Notes: a model not told the origin generated them from the sequence alone. Positions 1-6,679 are shown, counted from the stretch's first letter. The stretch: DNA of 10,186 nt from Anaerolineae bacterium (GCA_007123335.1 SKLG01000441.1:1-10186), one strand, 5' to 3'. Made by a program: numbers and translations.

Positions 1-525
1 ATGGCCGAGCGTTGTGCCCAGGCAGGCGTCGATGCCATCGCGTTCGGCGACGACATCGGCATGCAGGATCGCCTGATGATCAGTCCAGAGTGGTATCGCA
101 CGTGGATCAAGCCAGGACATGCCCGGCTCATCGCCGCTGCCCGTGCGGTCAACCCCGATATCCAGGTGATGTTTCACAGCGATGGCGACATCCACCAAGT
201 CATCACGGACCTCATCGAGGTCGGCGTGACGGTTCTGACCACCGTGCAGCCGGAATCGATGGATCCCTTGGAGATCAAGCGACGCTACGGCGCCCACTTG
301 AGCCTGGGAGGCACCTTTGGCGTCCAGAGTCTGCTGCCCTTTGGGACGCCGGACGAGATCCGCGCCGAGGTGCGCAGGCAGGCCGCTGTCATGGGGGTCG
401 GCGGGGGCTTTTTCGTGTCCCCCGCCAATACCTGCGAGCCTGAGGTGCCTGTGGCCAACGTGATCGCCCTCTATGATGCCGTAGATGCCCTTGCATGCGA
501 CTCTTCAGAGAAATCGATACCGTGA
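1..525 (+). CDS. Uroporphyrinogen decarboxylase-like (UroD/MtaA superfamily) protein, 3' part
   Basis: This is the C-terminal 174 residues of a UroD-fold TIM-barrel protein; family members usually have about 340-380 residues, so the gene almost certainly begins upstream and the ATG at base 1 is an internal Met. Visible family features are the GDDIG segment near residues 17-21, the MFHSDGDI stretch near 57-64, the VQPESMDP segment near 82-89, and GTFGVQ followed by LPFGTPDEIRAEV near 104-125. Members include true UroD (haem synthesis) and many corrinoid-linked methyltransferases. The placement beside glycan-acting genes instead of haem genes argues for the second kind, but no substrate can be read from the sequence. 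The stop lies 47 nt before the chosen start of the GH172 gene, consistent with cotranscription. I am confident of the superfamily, not of the reaction. Confidence 0.85.
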   Translation: MAERCAQAGVDAIAFGDDIGMQDRLMISPEWYRTWIKPGHARLIAAARAVNPDIQVMFHSDGDIHQVITDLIEVGVTVLTTVQPESMDPLEIKRRYGAHLSLGGTFGVQSLLPFGTPDEIRAEVRRQAAVMGVGGGFFVSPANTCEPEVPVANVIALYDAVDALACDSSEKSIP

Positions 526-572
526 CCGCGCATCGGAGCCATAGCATCTATGCCCAGAGGAGGCTGTCGGAC

Positions 573-2756
573 ATGAGCCATCACCGCGCAGATCAACCAG
601 CTGCTCGCCGGGCGAGAAGCAGCGGCTTCTTTGATTGGGGCCTCAATCTGCCCGAGATTGCCGTGTCGAGAAGGATCATCCGCAACCTCGATATAGAGGG
701 CCGCGTGATCCTCGGCGACCTGCGAGGCCCGGGCTGCATCCGCCGGTTTCAGGTAACGGGCAGGAACATTGGTCGGGAGCTAATTCTGCGCATTACCTTT
801 GATGGGCACTCGGTGCCCCACGTTGAGGCGCCGTTGGCCGACTTTTTCGGCATCATGCACAACCTGTCCGAGATGTCGGGTTCGGCGTACCGCAAAGAGC
901 ATTGCGAGCGAGCGTCTTATCGGCTCAATACGCCCTTTTTGATCTCCAACCCCCATAACGCATTCACGGCCTACTTTCCCATGCCCTTTGCCGACAGCGC
1001 GCGGTTTGAGGTCATCAACGATAGCGGCGAACCTGTGCACCTCTTTTACTACATCGACTGGCACGAGTACAACGATCAGGTATGGGACGAGCCCTTGCGC
1101 TTTTGCGCGCGCTGGCGCCGTGAGGCGCCGGTGCCGGATTATCAGGACGACTTTTTCATGTTGGATGCCGATGGCCCCGGGCGTCTGATCGGCTATGTGC
1201 ACAGCATCGATATGCTCTATAACCGACACATCATGCGCTGGTCTCATGCCGGTTCCGACAACATCTATATTGACGGCATGGGGCGGTATCCGGCCTATTT
1301 GCGTGGGCATGGCGCCGAAGACACCTTTGGCGCCTCGTACGGCGGGCATACCTACAGCCCGCAGTCATCGCTCTTTTCGGATCTGCCCTACTATGTCCAG
1401 AAAGATGAGGGTGACCAGGATTGCCTGCGGCACACGGATCGGCAAAAGCTCGTGGGCTATCGTTTCTTTGCCCACGAGGCGGTCTACTTTGACGACGCCA
1501 TTCACCTGCGCTTTGGCTCCCGGGCACATGATGTGGCCGCGACGGTATACTGGTATTCGGCCCGTCCCGTTCGCCCCTATGTGCAGATGCCGCCCTATCC
1601 GGAACGGCTGCCGGGTATTCGCCCTGGGCGCCGCTACGATATCGGTCTGCCCGACAGTGGGCAATGGTGGACCTGTGGCCCATTCCCGCTCCCATTCACC
1701 GGGCCGCTGCCGACCGCCGATGATTTCGATGCCAACCAGCCTATGGAGGGACGGATCTGGCGTCACTATGCGGCCAAGAGAGGGTTCGTGGATCTGAACC
1801 ACATCTTCCGCCCGGCGCCCAGCAACGCCAACACCGCCACCTTGACGGCAGCGGCTGTGGCGCGATGCGAGTTCGAGGCGCCCCAGGCGTGCAAGGCCAC
1901 CATCACCCTCGGCTGGGATGATGAGCTTGTCCTTCGCCTGAACGATGGCGAGGCGCAACTCCTCGGCAACCACCCTTACTTTTGTTCTCGCGACATAGAG
2001 GTCTCACTGCGAGAAGGCGTGAATCACCTGGCTATTATGCTCACCAACACGCCGGCGCTCTCCCGGGGAGCCTGGGCTTTCTCCTGTTGTATCGTCACGG
2101 AACAGGGAGATGTGCTCCTTCCCAGCATCTGCTACGTTGCCCCGGATGCGGATGACGGTACGCTGCTAAAGGTTGACCTGGGCGCCGGCGATTCCAATCC
2201 CCAGAACGGATTTCTCGCCTTTGTGCCCCCCTACGCCCAAGACGCCAATGCCTTTACCCTGGGCAAAGCGATTGACATCATCTGTAGCCCACAGAGCGAG
2301 CGCTTGACCACGCCGCTGGGTCCGATCACGGTGACGCTTGCGGCCAGCGACAACACCAGCATCGGTTTTCGGGAGCATGAGCCGGTTACGGCCGGCCCGC
2401 ACACCGCGTTCAGCGAGTTGATCCGCAGTGAGGTCAGAGCCAATCACCATGAGGGTGGCAAGCCTGTCGAATTGACCCTGACGCTAGAGGGGCTTCCCTC
2501 GGGAACGTATCACCTAGAGACCTGGCATCATGTGCACTCGGCCGAGTGTGCGCCGACCGACCTCAAGGTGCGCGGCCATAGCCCAACCACTCGGCACGAG
2601 ATCTGTCGCCAGACCGTGGGCCTGAACCCCGACGTCATGTGTAGGATGACCCACGTCCTCGAGATCGATGGGGGGGAATCGCTATGGGTGGCGTTCTCGG
2701 CCGAGAATGCCCCTGCGGTGCTCAATGGATTCGTGCTTGCGCAAGGGCTGGCCTGA
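573..2756 (+). CDS. GH172 (DUF2961) family glycosidase-like protein
   Basis: This 727-aa protein carries a DUF2961/GH172 domain in its N-terminal half. The diagnostic segments are EAPLADFFG (residues 85-93), a YYIDWHEY segment followed by a FCARWRRE segment, DFFMLDADGPGRLIGYVHS, and DNIYIDG followed by HGAEDTFG (about 229-253). E249 in the AEDTFG motif matches one of the two GH172 catalytic glutamates as I recall them; the position of the partner appears to be Asp (D229). GH172 enzymes act on fructofuranosyl and arabinofuranosyl linkages. The C-terminal third (about 440-727) looks like beta-sandwich modules, including a GVNHLAIMLTNTP stretch. I see no signal peptide, so it is probably cytoplasmic. 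I chose ATG 573 because AGAGGAGG at 556-563 sits 9 nt upstream. An in-frame ATG at 495 would add 26 unconvincing residues and overlap the preceding gene. The next gene starts 38 nt downstream. Confidence 0.87.
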   Translation: MSHHRADQPAARRARSSGFFDWGLNLPEIAVSRRIIRNLDIEGRVILGDLRGPGCIRRFQVTGRNIGRELILRITFDGHSVPHVEAPLADFFGIMHNLSEMSGSAYRKEHCERASYRLNTPFLISNPHNAFTAYFPMPFADSARFEVINDSGEPVHLFYYIDWHEYNDQVWDEPLRFCARWRREAPVPDYQDDFFMLDADGPGRLIGYVHSIDMLYNRHIMRWSHAGSDNIYIDGMGRYPAYLRGHGAEDTFGASYGGHTYSPQSSLFSDLPYYVQKDEGDQDCLRHTDRQKLVGYRFFAHEAVYFDDAIHLRFGSRAHDVAATVYWYSARPVRPYVQMPPYPERLPGIRPGRRYDIGLPDSGQWWTCGPFPLPFTGPLPTADDFDANQPMEGRIWRHYAAKRGFVDLNHIFRPAPSNANTATLTAAAVARCEFEAPQACKATITLGWDDELVLRLNDGEAQLLGNHPYFCSRDIEVSLREGVNHLAIMLTNTPALSRGAWAFSCCIVTEQGDVLLPSICYVAPDADDGTLLKVDLGAGDSNPQNGFLAFVPPYAQDANAFTLGKAIDIICSPQSERLTTPLGPITVTLAASDNTSIGFREHEPVTAGPHTAFSELIRSEVRANHHEGGKPVELTLTLEGLPSGTYHLETWHHVHSAECAPTDLKVRGHSPTTRHEICRQTVGLNPDVMCRMTHVLEIDGGESLWVAFSAENAPAVLNGFVLAQGLA

Positions 2757-2794
2757 CGCGCCTTGTGCAGGGCTAACTACATACAGGAGGGTCG

Positions 2795-3883
2795 ATGGAC
2801 AGGAACGATGGTCTTGCCTATGAGCATGATGGCGTGCGCTTTGCCTATCCGCCTACCGTCATCTGGGAGGAGGACGAGCGCTGGACATATGCCCGCGAAC
2901 CGCTCCTGCGGCGTATGCCCGACGATAGCCTGGTCTGCCTGCACTATAGTGGTGGTCCAAGAGAGCCCGACGACGACAATGTGGAACTGATCACCCGCAG
3001 CTACGACGACGGGGCAACCTGGAGTGCTCCGCAAGTGCTCTTTGAGCATCCGTCACGCGGGGTCTGGGTGACCGAGTTGTTCGCCGAGGCGGGCTCGCCA
3101 TGCGCCTTTGTGCACACCTTTGAGACGGCCAATCACTATGGCGACCTTCACACCTACCGCTCATGGACCACCGATCACGGCAAGAGCTGGTCGGAGCCAA
3201 TCTCGTTGCCAGGTGGCGTGGGGCATGTATCAGTGCGTCAGGGGATGGTGCTGCGCGACGGTGCCTGGCTCTTTCCGGTGTACTGGCAGGAGGTAACACG
3301 CGGCTTTGCCTGGCAACGGCGTGACGGGCGATCAGATCGCCGCTCATCCACTGGCCAGCAAGATTGGCTTTTCTGCTGCGGAGTGCTGCGCTCCGACGAC
3401 GAGGGGCGCTCATTTCGTCTCCATGGCAGTATTCGCCACCCGCGATTCAGGTTGTGGGAGCCGAATGTCGCCGAACTCGGCGACGGCAGCTTGATGATGC
3501 TCATGCGAGTCACTGGTGCAGAATCTGGCGCCCTCTGGCGCAGCGACTCTACCGACGGTGGGGTCACCTGGTCCATGCCACATCCGACGGACATTCCCAA
3601 TCCCTCGACCAAGCTGACCCTTTTCACCCATGACGGCGCTGTCATCCTGCTGAACAACCCGAACCCGGTCATCGGCGAACGCAAGCCGTTGACCCTCTGG
3701 GTCAGCCACGATGATGGCGCCACCTGGCCGACCCAGCTAATCCTGGCTGATCACCCCGATGGACGCGGGGTCTACTACCCGCACGGCTTGATGGATCGGG
3801 AGCGGCAGATCCTCTACCTGGCCTGCGATATCAAGACCCGACACTTCTTGATCAAGATCCCATTCGGGGATTTCCTTGCGTGA
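2795..3883 (+). CDS. Sialidase-like BNR/Asp-box six-bladed propeller protein
   Basis: This 362-aa protein belongs to the sialidase/neuraminidase-like fold (BNR_2 type). Five Asp-box motifs (S-x-D-x-G-x-T-W type) are visible: SYDDGATW (69-76), TTDHGKSW (ending at 132), SDDEGRSF (200-207), STDGGVTW (ending at 259) and SHDDGATW (ending at 311). A WEPNVAELGDGSLMMLMR segment in the middle matches the family's conserved EPNV-x-E-L-x-DGSL-x(4)-R block. Many relatives are annotated exo-alpha-sialidase without proof of sialic acid as substrate. The classical N-terminal FRIP arginine motif is not evident (FAYPP takes that place), so true sialidase activity is uncertain. There is no obvious signal peptide. 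AGGAGG at 2785-2790 lies just before the ATG. The gene sits 38 nt after GH172 and 50 nt before a decayed paralogue. Confidence 0.85.
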   Translation: MDRNDGLAYEHDGVRFAYPPTVIWEEDERWTYAREPLLRRMPDDSLVCLHYSGGPREPDDDNVELITRSYDDGATWSAPQVLFEHPSRGVWVTELFAEAGSPCAFVHTFETANHYGDLHTYRSWTTDHGKSWSEPISLPGGVGHVSVRQGMVLRDGAWLFPVYWQEVTRGFAWQRRDGRSDRRSSTGQQDWLFCCGVLRSDDEGRSFRLHGSIRHPRFRLWEPNVAELGDGSLMMLMRVTGAESGALWRSDSTDGGVTWSMPHPTDIPNPSTKLTLFTHDGAVILLNNPNPVIGERKPLTLWVSHDDGATWPTQLILADHPDGRGVYYPHGLMDRERQILYLACDIKTRHFLIKIPFGDFLA

Positions 3884-3933
3884 GCACGAGAACCCCTCAA
3901 CACGCTCATGACCGATGCGAGAGGAGCCCACGG

Positions 3934-4295
3934 GTGGTAGAGATCATCGATCCACAACAGACCGCGCTCTCTCCGGAGCACATCCCGCCGGTAGAAGGCG
4001 CCGTCGACATGGTCGTCCACCGTGCTGATGAGCAATACCGTTTCCTCCACGATAACGCCGTCGTCTGGCACGTGGGGGCGTCCATCTCTTCACCAGTCAT
4101 GACTATGGCCGGACGTGGGAGGGGCCGCTGGAGAACAACCTGCCGGCTGCGGACACCAAGTTGTACGCGGGCACGCTAGACACCGGGCAGCGCTACCTGA
4201 TCTGGAACTGGCCATCCACGTCTCTACAACATACACTGGTCATCGGCGTCAGCCGGCCAGGGGAGGCGCAACTCGTCGCAATCTGGCTGGTCTGA
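3934..4295 (+). pseudogene. Decayed second sialidase-like (Asp-box) gene, internal deletion plus frameshift
   Basis: A GTG at 3934 with GAGGAG at 3921-3926 (7 nt upstream) opens a frame reading VVEIIDPQQTALSPEHIPP and then a VVHRAD, FLHDNAVVWH stretch, which resembles the N-terminal strand of sialidase-like proteins. The frame then breaks at a run of five G (4074-4078). In the next frame (4071-4295) the sequence continues as HLFTSHDYGRTWEGP (an Asp-box) and then TKLYAGTLDTGQRYLIWN, which resembles the C-terminal blade of the same family. Adding one G to the run would join both parts into about 120 codons, against 350 or more for the family, so roughly two thirds of the protein is missing between the two ends. 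The last few codons overlap the transposase remnant, so the true tail is probably replaced. It is likely a former third or fourth gene of the upstream operon. Confidence 0.72.
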
Positions 4296-4624
4296 GCCGT
4301 GCGATTCCTGATGACCGCAGTGCTTGCAGTGTGTATCGTTTCGTAGCCGATATGGGCTGGGACACCGCGCATGTGGAGCAGGTTCGCTGGGAGATGCTGA
4401 ATCGCCGCACGCGCCGGGCGCCGCAAGCTGCCACGCAACACGACAAGCCGGTGCCGATCCTCCTCTGCATCGATGACTCGGTGGTGGAGAAGACGGGCAA
4501 GAAGATAGAAGGCGTGGATTACCACTACTCGCATAGCGCGGGGGGCACGATGCTTGGGCATCCGTGGGTGACAGGCCAGTTGATCGTACTGGGCCAAAGC
4601 TATCTCATCAGTAATCTACGATGA
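4260..4624 (+). mobile_element. Truncated DDE transposase remnant (IS4/IS701-like)
   Basis: About 120 codons, read in the frame that ends at the TGA of 4622-4624, resemble the N-terminal half of a DDE transposase. They include RRNLAGLSRAIPDDRSACS, a VYRFVADMGWD segment, then LLCIDDSVVEKTGKKIEG and a VDYHYSHSAGGTMLGH, VTGQLIV block. The first catalytic Asp lies in the IDD motif; the remaining acidic residues are absent because the frame stops after SYLISNLR. Neither a proper start nor terminal inverted repeats could be found, and the left edge runs into the sialidase-like pseudogene, so the left boundary is approximate. Full-length relatives have about 350-450 residues. The copy is dead and probably marks a past insertion followed by deletion, ending only 26 nt from the 3' end of the tRNA-Sec gene. 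Confidence 0.75.
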
Positions 4625-4650
4625 GTGCTTTTTCATGAAATAGGCTCCCA

Positions 4651-4746
4651 CGGGAGTGGATGGGAGTCGAACCCACCAGGGCCGCTTATGCAGCACCCCT
4701 CAACGATTTTGAAGACCGCGGAGCCCACCGGGACTCGTCCACCCCC
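4651..4746 (-). tRNA. selC: tRNA-Sec (anticodon UCA)
   Basis: The minus strand folds into a 96-nt selenocysteine tRNA. The 8-bp acceptor stem is GGGGGTGG with CCACTCCC (one G-T pair), followed by discriminator G. The D stem is six pairs, GAGTCC with GGGCTC, around a four-base loop, the hallmark of tRNA-Sec. The anticodon loop is CTTCAAA, giving anticodon TCA. A long extra arm contains GCTGC-ATAA-GCGGC. The T arm is GTGGG-TTCGACT-CCCAT. The 8 + 5 acceptor/T geometry and the long extra arm fit bacterial tRNA-Sec rather than a suppressor tRNA-Ser. CCA is not encoded. The gene implies UGA-selenocysteine decoding in this organism, so selA, selB and selD should exist elsewhere. No convincing terminator is visible past its 3' end, where the transposase remnant begins. 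Confidence 0.95.
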
Positions 4747-4756
4747 TCGACATATA

Positions 4757-4785
4757 AGGATAGTCCTAGATGGCCTGTCTGTCAA
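4757..4785 (-). promoter_or_regulatory. Sigma70-type promoter of selC
   Basis: On the minus strand, a perfect -35 TTGACA (4785 down to 4780) is followed by a 17-nt spacer and a -10 TATCCT (4762 down to 4757). The first base of the mature tRNA lies 10 nt past the -10, so transcription would start only a few bases before the tRNA. Confidence 0.75.
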
Positions 4786-4841
4786 TCTTGGCATTGGGTT
4801 GGGTGCTCGGCCGATGCCGGCGCACCTGACGGCTGGCAGAG

Positions 4842-4988
4842 TCAACCTCTCGGCCAGAGCTTGTAGACGCCCAGAGCCGCCAAAGCCACGATGGCGATCA
4901 CGACGGACACGAGCGGTGCAAGCAACGCGCTGAACAGCACGAAAAAGGCCGCCAAGATGGCGATAGCTCCCTCGGTTTTCTCGTTCAT
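4842..4988 (-). CDS. Small hydrophobic membrane protein, 48 aa
   Basis: A 48-residue frame on the minus strand begins MNEKTEGAIAILAAFF and ends GVYKLWPRG. After a short charged N-terminus, nearly the whole chain (about residues 8-43) is hydrophobic and broken by one Pro near residue 25, so it would span the membrane once or as a hairpin. Only Lys and Arg follow at the C-terminus. AAAGGAG on the minus strand ends 9 nt before the ATG, which supports translation. I do not recognise the family and infer no function. It is oriented with selC, but selC has its own promoter between them; it diverges from the riboswitch operon. The gene is short enough to be missed by length-filtered gene finders. 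Confidence 0.65.
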   Translation of the reverse strand: MNEKTEGAIAILAAFFVLFSALLAPLVSVVIAIVALAALGVYKLWPRG

Positions 4989-5027
4989 GACGCATTTCTC
5001 CTTTGCGCTTCTTTGTTCCTCATCGGC

Positions 5028-5033
5028 ATTTTA
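5028..5033 (-). promoter_or_regulatory. Possible -10 box for the small membrane protein gene
   Basis: TAAAAT on the minus strand lies 40 nt before the ATG of the 48-aa gene. No good -35 element stands 17 nt upstream (the hexamer there is TGGCCG), so this is only a weak candidate. Confidence 0.3.
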
Positions 5034-5084
5034 CACGATGATCCTTTCTGCGGCCATTCGCGCTCACAGCATCCGCCAAGACGT

Positions 5085-5114
5085 TTGACACTCCTTGGGT
5101 TCCATGCTACCATG
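5085..5114 (+). promoter_or_regulatory. Sigma70-type promoter of the SAM-cycle operon
   Basis: TTGACA (5085-5090) is followed by an 18-nt spacer and TACCAT (5109-5114). Transcription would start near 5121, about 25 nt before the riboswitch aptamer, which is the expected layout for a riboswitch leader. Confidence 0.68.
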
Positions 5115-5144
5115 CGCCGGTGAACTGATGAGCACCAAGCGTAC

Positions 5145-5276
5145 TCTTATCGCGAGGGGTGGAGGGACCGGCCCTGTGAAACCCCGGCAACCTGGTCAAG
5201 ACATCTTTTGACCTGTGGTGCCAAGTCCGGCAGGTGGTTGGCCATGTGCCTGGGCCCACTGTCTGAAAGATGAGAG
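5145..5276 (+). promoter_or_regulatory. SAM-I riboswitch (S box) aptamer
   Basis: The leader contains the conserved S-box cores: GAGGGGTGGAGGGACCGGCC with TGTGAAACCCCGGCAACC near the 5' side, TGGTGCCAAGTCCGGCAG in the middle, and GAAAGATGAGAGG at the 3' end. P1 is eight pairs, CTCTTATC (5145-5152) with GATGAGAG (5269-5276), with one T-G pair. P3 is visible as GGTCAA with TTGACC. These aptamers bind S-adenosylmethionine and usually turn off methionine/SAM genes when SAM is plentiful. The downstream genes (methionine synthase, ahcY, metK) match that logic. Confidence 0.96.
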
Positions 5277-5315
5277 GGAGGCGTTATCCTGTCTCCCCTT
5301 CGGGAGGCTTTTTTT
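5272..5315 (+). terminator. Riboswitch expression platform: antiterminator and intrinsic terminator
   Basis: The terminator is a 7-bp stem, GTCTCCC (5291-5297) with GGGAGGC (5302-5308), around a CTTC loop and followed by seven T (5309-5315). The identical heptamer GGGAGGC also occurs at 5276-5282, so it can pair with the same GTCTCCC instead. That alternative helix extends back to 5272 against bases up to 5301, with one A-C mismatch, and takes in five bases of the P1 3' strand. SAM-stabilised P1 would therefore block the antiterminator and allow termination, the classic OFF switch. Confidence 0.88.
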
Positions 5316-5388
5316 ATGTTCTGCCCTTGTATCACGCTCCACGCTCGCGATGGCAGACTCCTTGCGGCGCGTAAAGACCCTAGAGTGA

Positions 5389-6546
5389 ATGCCGATGGCG
5401 AGCGGTGTCGAGCATGTTGAGGCCGAATCGATGAGTCCCGAGAGCGCGAAATCAACATTCAGCCCTGATTGGCTGCCTCTTGCCCTGGATGGCCTGCCCC
5501 ACGAAGACGCTGCCAAGGCGTGGCAGACGGTGCTCAAACACTTTCCCGAGATTCCGGGCTGGCCCCAATTGCCTCGGCGCAGCGCGCTGGAGAACATGTA
5601 CGCCCAGTTTAGCGAGCGCTTCCCGGGCATCATCGTGCGCGATGGCAATGTGCACGTCGAGCTACAGCGCAACCTGGATCGCGAGTTGGAGCGCCTGTAC
5701 CTGGCCTATCTGGAGGATGATATCAGTCATGGGCGCATGGGTGAAGCCTATGCCGCCGGGCTGAGTCTCTTGCGCCAGGGCGAGGTATCCTTTCGGCGTC
5801 CGCCTCTGGCGCTCAAGGGCGAGATAACCGGCCCGGTGAGCTGGGGATTGACCGTGGTGGACCAGCACCAGCGTCCCATTCTCTATGACGAGATGCTGGC
5901 TGATGCGGTGAGCAAGCACCTGCTGCTCAAGGCTACCTGGCAGGAACGAGAGTTGCGCCGCCATGCCTCGCAGACCATTCTCTTGCTGAACGAACCCTAT
6001 ATGGCCTCTTTTGGCTCGGCTTTTGTCGCGCTTCGCCGCAATCAGGTCATCGGCTTGATCGAGGAGGTGTTGAGCGGCCTGGAGGGCCTCAAGGGCGTGC
6101 ATTGTTGTGGCAACACCGATTGGTCCATCCTCCTGGAGACCTCCATCGATATTCTGAGCCTCGATGCGTATGACTATGGCGATTCGTTGCTGCGTTATGC
6201 CGACGAGCTAGACGATTTTCTCGATCGCGGTGGCGTGGTGGCCTGGGGCATCGTGCCGGCCAGCGTTGTTGCCGAGTCTGAGAGCGTCGAAAGCCTGGTC
6301 GGGCGCCTGCAGCGAACCATCGATCGCCTGATTAAAGAGGGCGTATCACGCGAGAGGCTTCTAGGGTCGGGTCTGGTCACGCCCTCTTGCGGATTGGGCA
6401 CACTCGGCGTGCCCCTCGCCGAGCATATTCTGGACCTTACGGTTTCGGTGGCGAACGAGATGCGTGAGCGTCACAACACCGCAAATTCCCCAGATACTGA
6501 TGACGCTGCGGCGTCAGATACCAAAGACTTCCAACAGACATCATGA
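5389..6546 (+). CDS. Core-MetE-type methionine synthase (MetE C-terminal-like, UroD/MetE fold)
   Basis: This protein of up to 385 residues corresponds only to the catalytic C-terminal barrel of cobalamin-independent methionine synthase. Such short 'core MetE' proteins have been shown in Dehalococcoides to transfer methyl from methylcobalamin to homocysteine. An LDGLPHEDAAKAW segment and a FPEIPGWPQLPRRSALENMY segment open the domain, and LLLNEPYMASFG lies in the middle. Zinc-ligand candidates are H238 and C240 in VHCCGNTDW, D259 in LSLDAYDYG, and C334 in TPSCGLGTL, matching the His-x-Cys...Cys pattern of MetE. The last 25 residues are polar and low-complexity. Start choice is uncertain: ATG 5389 directly follows an in-frame TGA but lacks a good ribosome site; ATG 5431 has GAGG 8 nt upstream and still leaves the domain whole. 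It is first in the SAM-riboswitch operon, which supports methionine synthesis over other UroD-like roles. Confidence 0.8.
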   Translation: MPMASGVEHVEAESMSPESAKSTFSPDWLPLALDGLPHEDAAKAWQTVLKHFPEIPGWPQLPRRSALENMYAQFSERFPGIIVRDGNVHVELQRNLDRELERLYLAYLEDDISHGRMGEAYAAGLSLLRQGEVSFRRPPLALKGEITGPVSWGLTVVDQHQRPILYDEMLADAVSKHLLLKATWQERELRRHASQTILLLNEPYMASFGSAFVALRRNQVIGLIEEVLSGLEGLKGVHCCGNTDWSILLETSIDILSLDAYDYGDSLLRYADELDDFLDRGGVVAWGIVPASVVAESESVESLVGRLQRTIDRLIKEGVSRERLLGSGLVTPSCGLGTLGVPLAEHILDLTVSVANEMRERHNTANSPDTDDAAASDTKDFQQTS

Positions 6547-6632
6547 AGCCCTTTTGTGGGTTCCATGCCAAGATACCTAATGCTCTGCCTGACGGTAAAC
6601 ATCATGGACGGCGCTGGATGAGGCGCTCAAAC

Positions 6633-6661
6633 AAGGCTATCTGCGGCTGACGAGCCTTTTT
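6633..6661 (+). terminator. Weak terminator- or attenuator-like hairpin before the kinase gene
   Basis: AAGGCT (6633-6638) can pair with AGCCTT (6653-6658), and the T-run continues to 6661. The loop is 14 nt and the stem only six pairs, so at best it would reduce readthrough from the methionine synthase gene into the kinase gene. The rest of the 133-nt gap holds no gene I can support. Confidence 0.3.
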
Positions 6662-6679
6662 CACTATAAGGAGGGGCCA

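Noticed and set aside
780..1349. Minus-strand frame opposite the GH172 gene
   Set aside because: Antisense shadow of a strong coding gene; no ribosome site and no recognisable domain.
3880..4179. 99-codon plus-strand frame starting at 3880
   Set aside because: Only the part after GTG 3934 looks like protein, and the end after about 4075 is out of frame with the family sequence; treated as part of the pseudogene.
3934..4624. CRISPR array or tandem repeats in the decayed region
   Set aside because: No regularly spaced repeats found; the sequence is explained by pseudogene and transposase remnants.
4631..4640. Perfect 10-bp palindrome TTTCATGAAA near the selC 3' end
   Set aside because: No loop for a hairpin, and such a short palindrome is expected by chance; no evidence for a binding site.
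4625..4995. Open frames on both strands across selC
   Set aside because: Their peptides are translations of the tRNA (a SGWESNPPG-like artefact typical of tRNA genes) and share no coding evidence.
5316..5417. Short frame MFCPCITLHARDG... right after the terminator, with two CxxC/CxC-like pairs
   Set aside because: Its ATG follows the T-run with no ribosome site, and it overlaps the methionine synthase start in another frame.
6599..6679. In-frame extension upstream of the kinase TTG (WTALDEALKQGYLRLTSLF)
   Set aside because: It looks protein-like but has no ATG, GTG or TTG before 6680, while a strong ribosome site fits TTG 6680; could be a gene remnant but cannot be supported.
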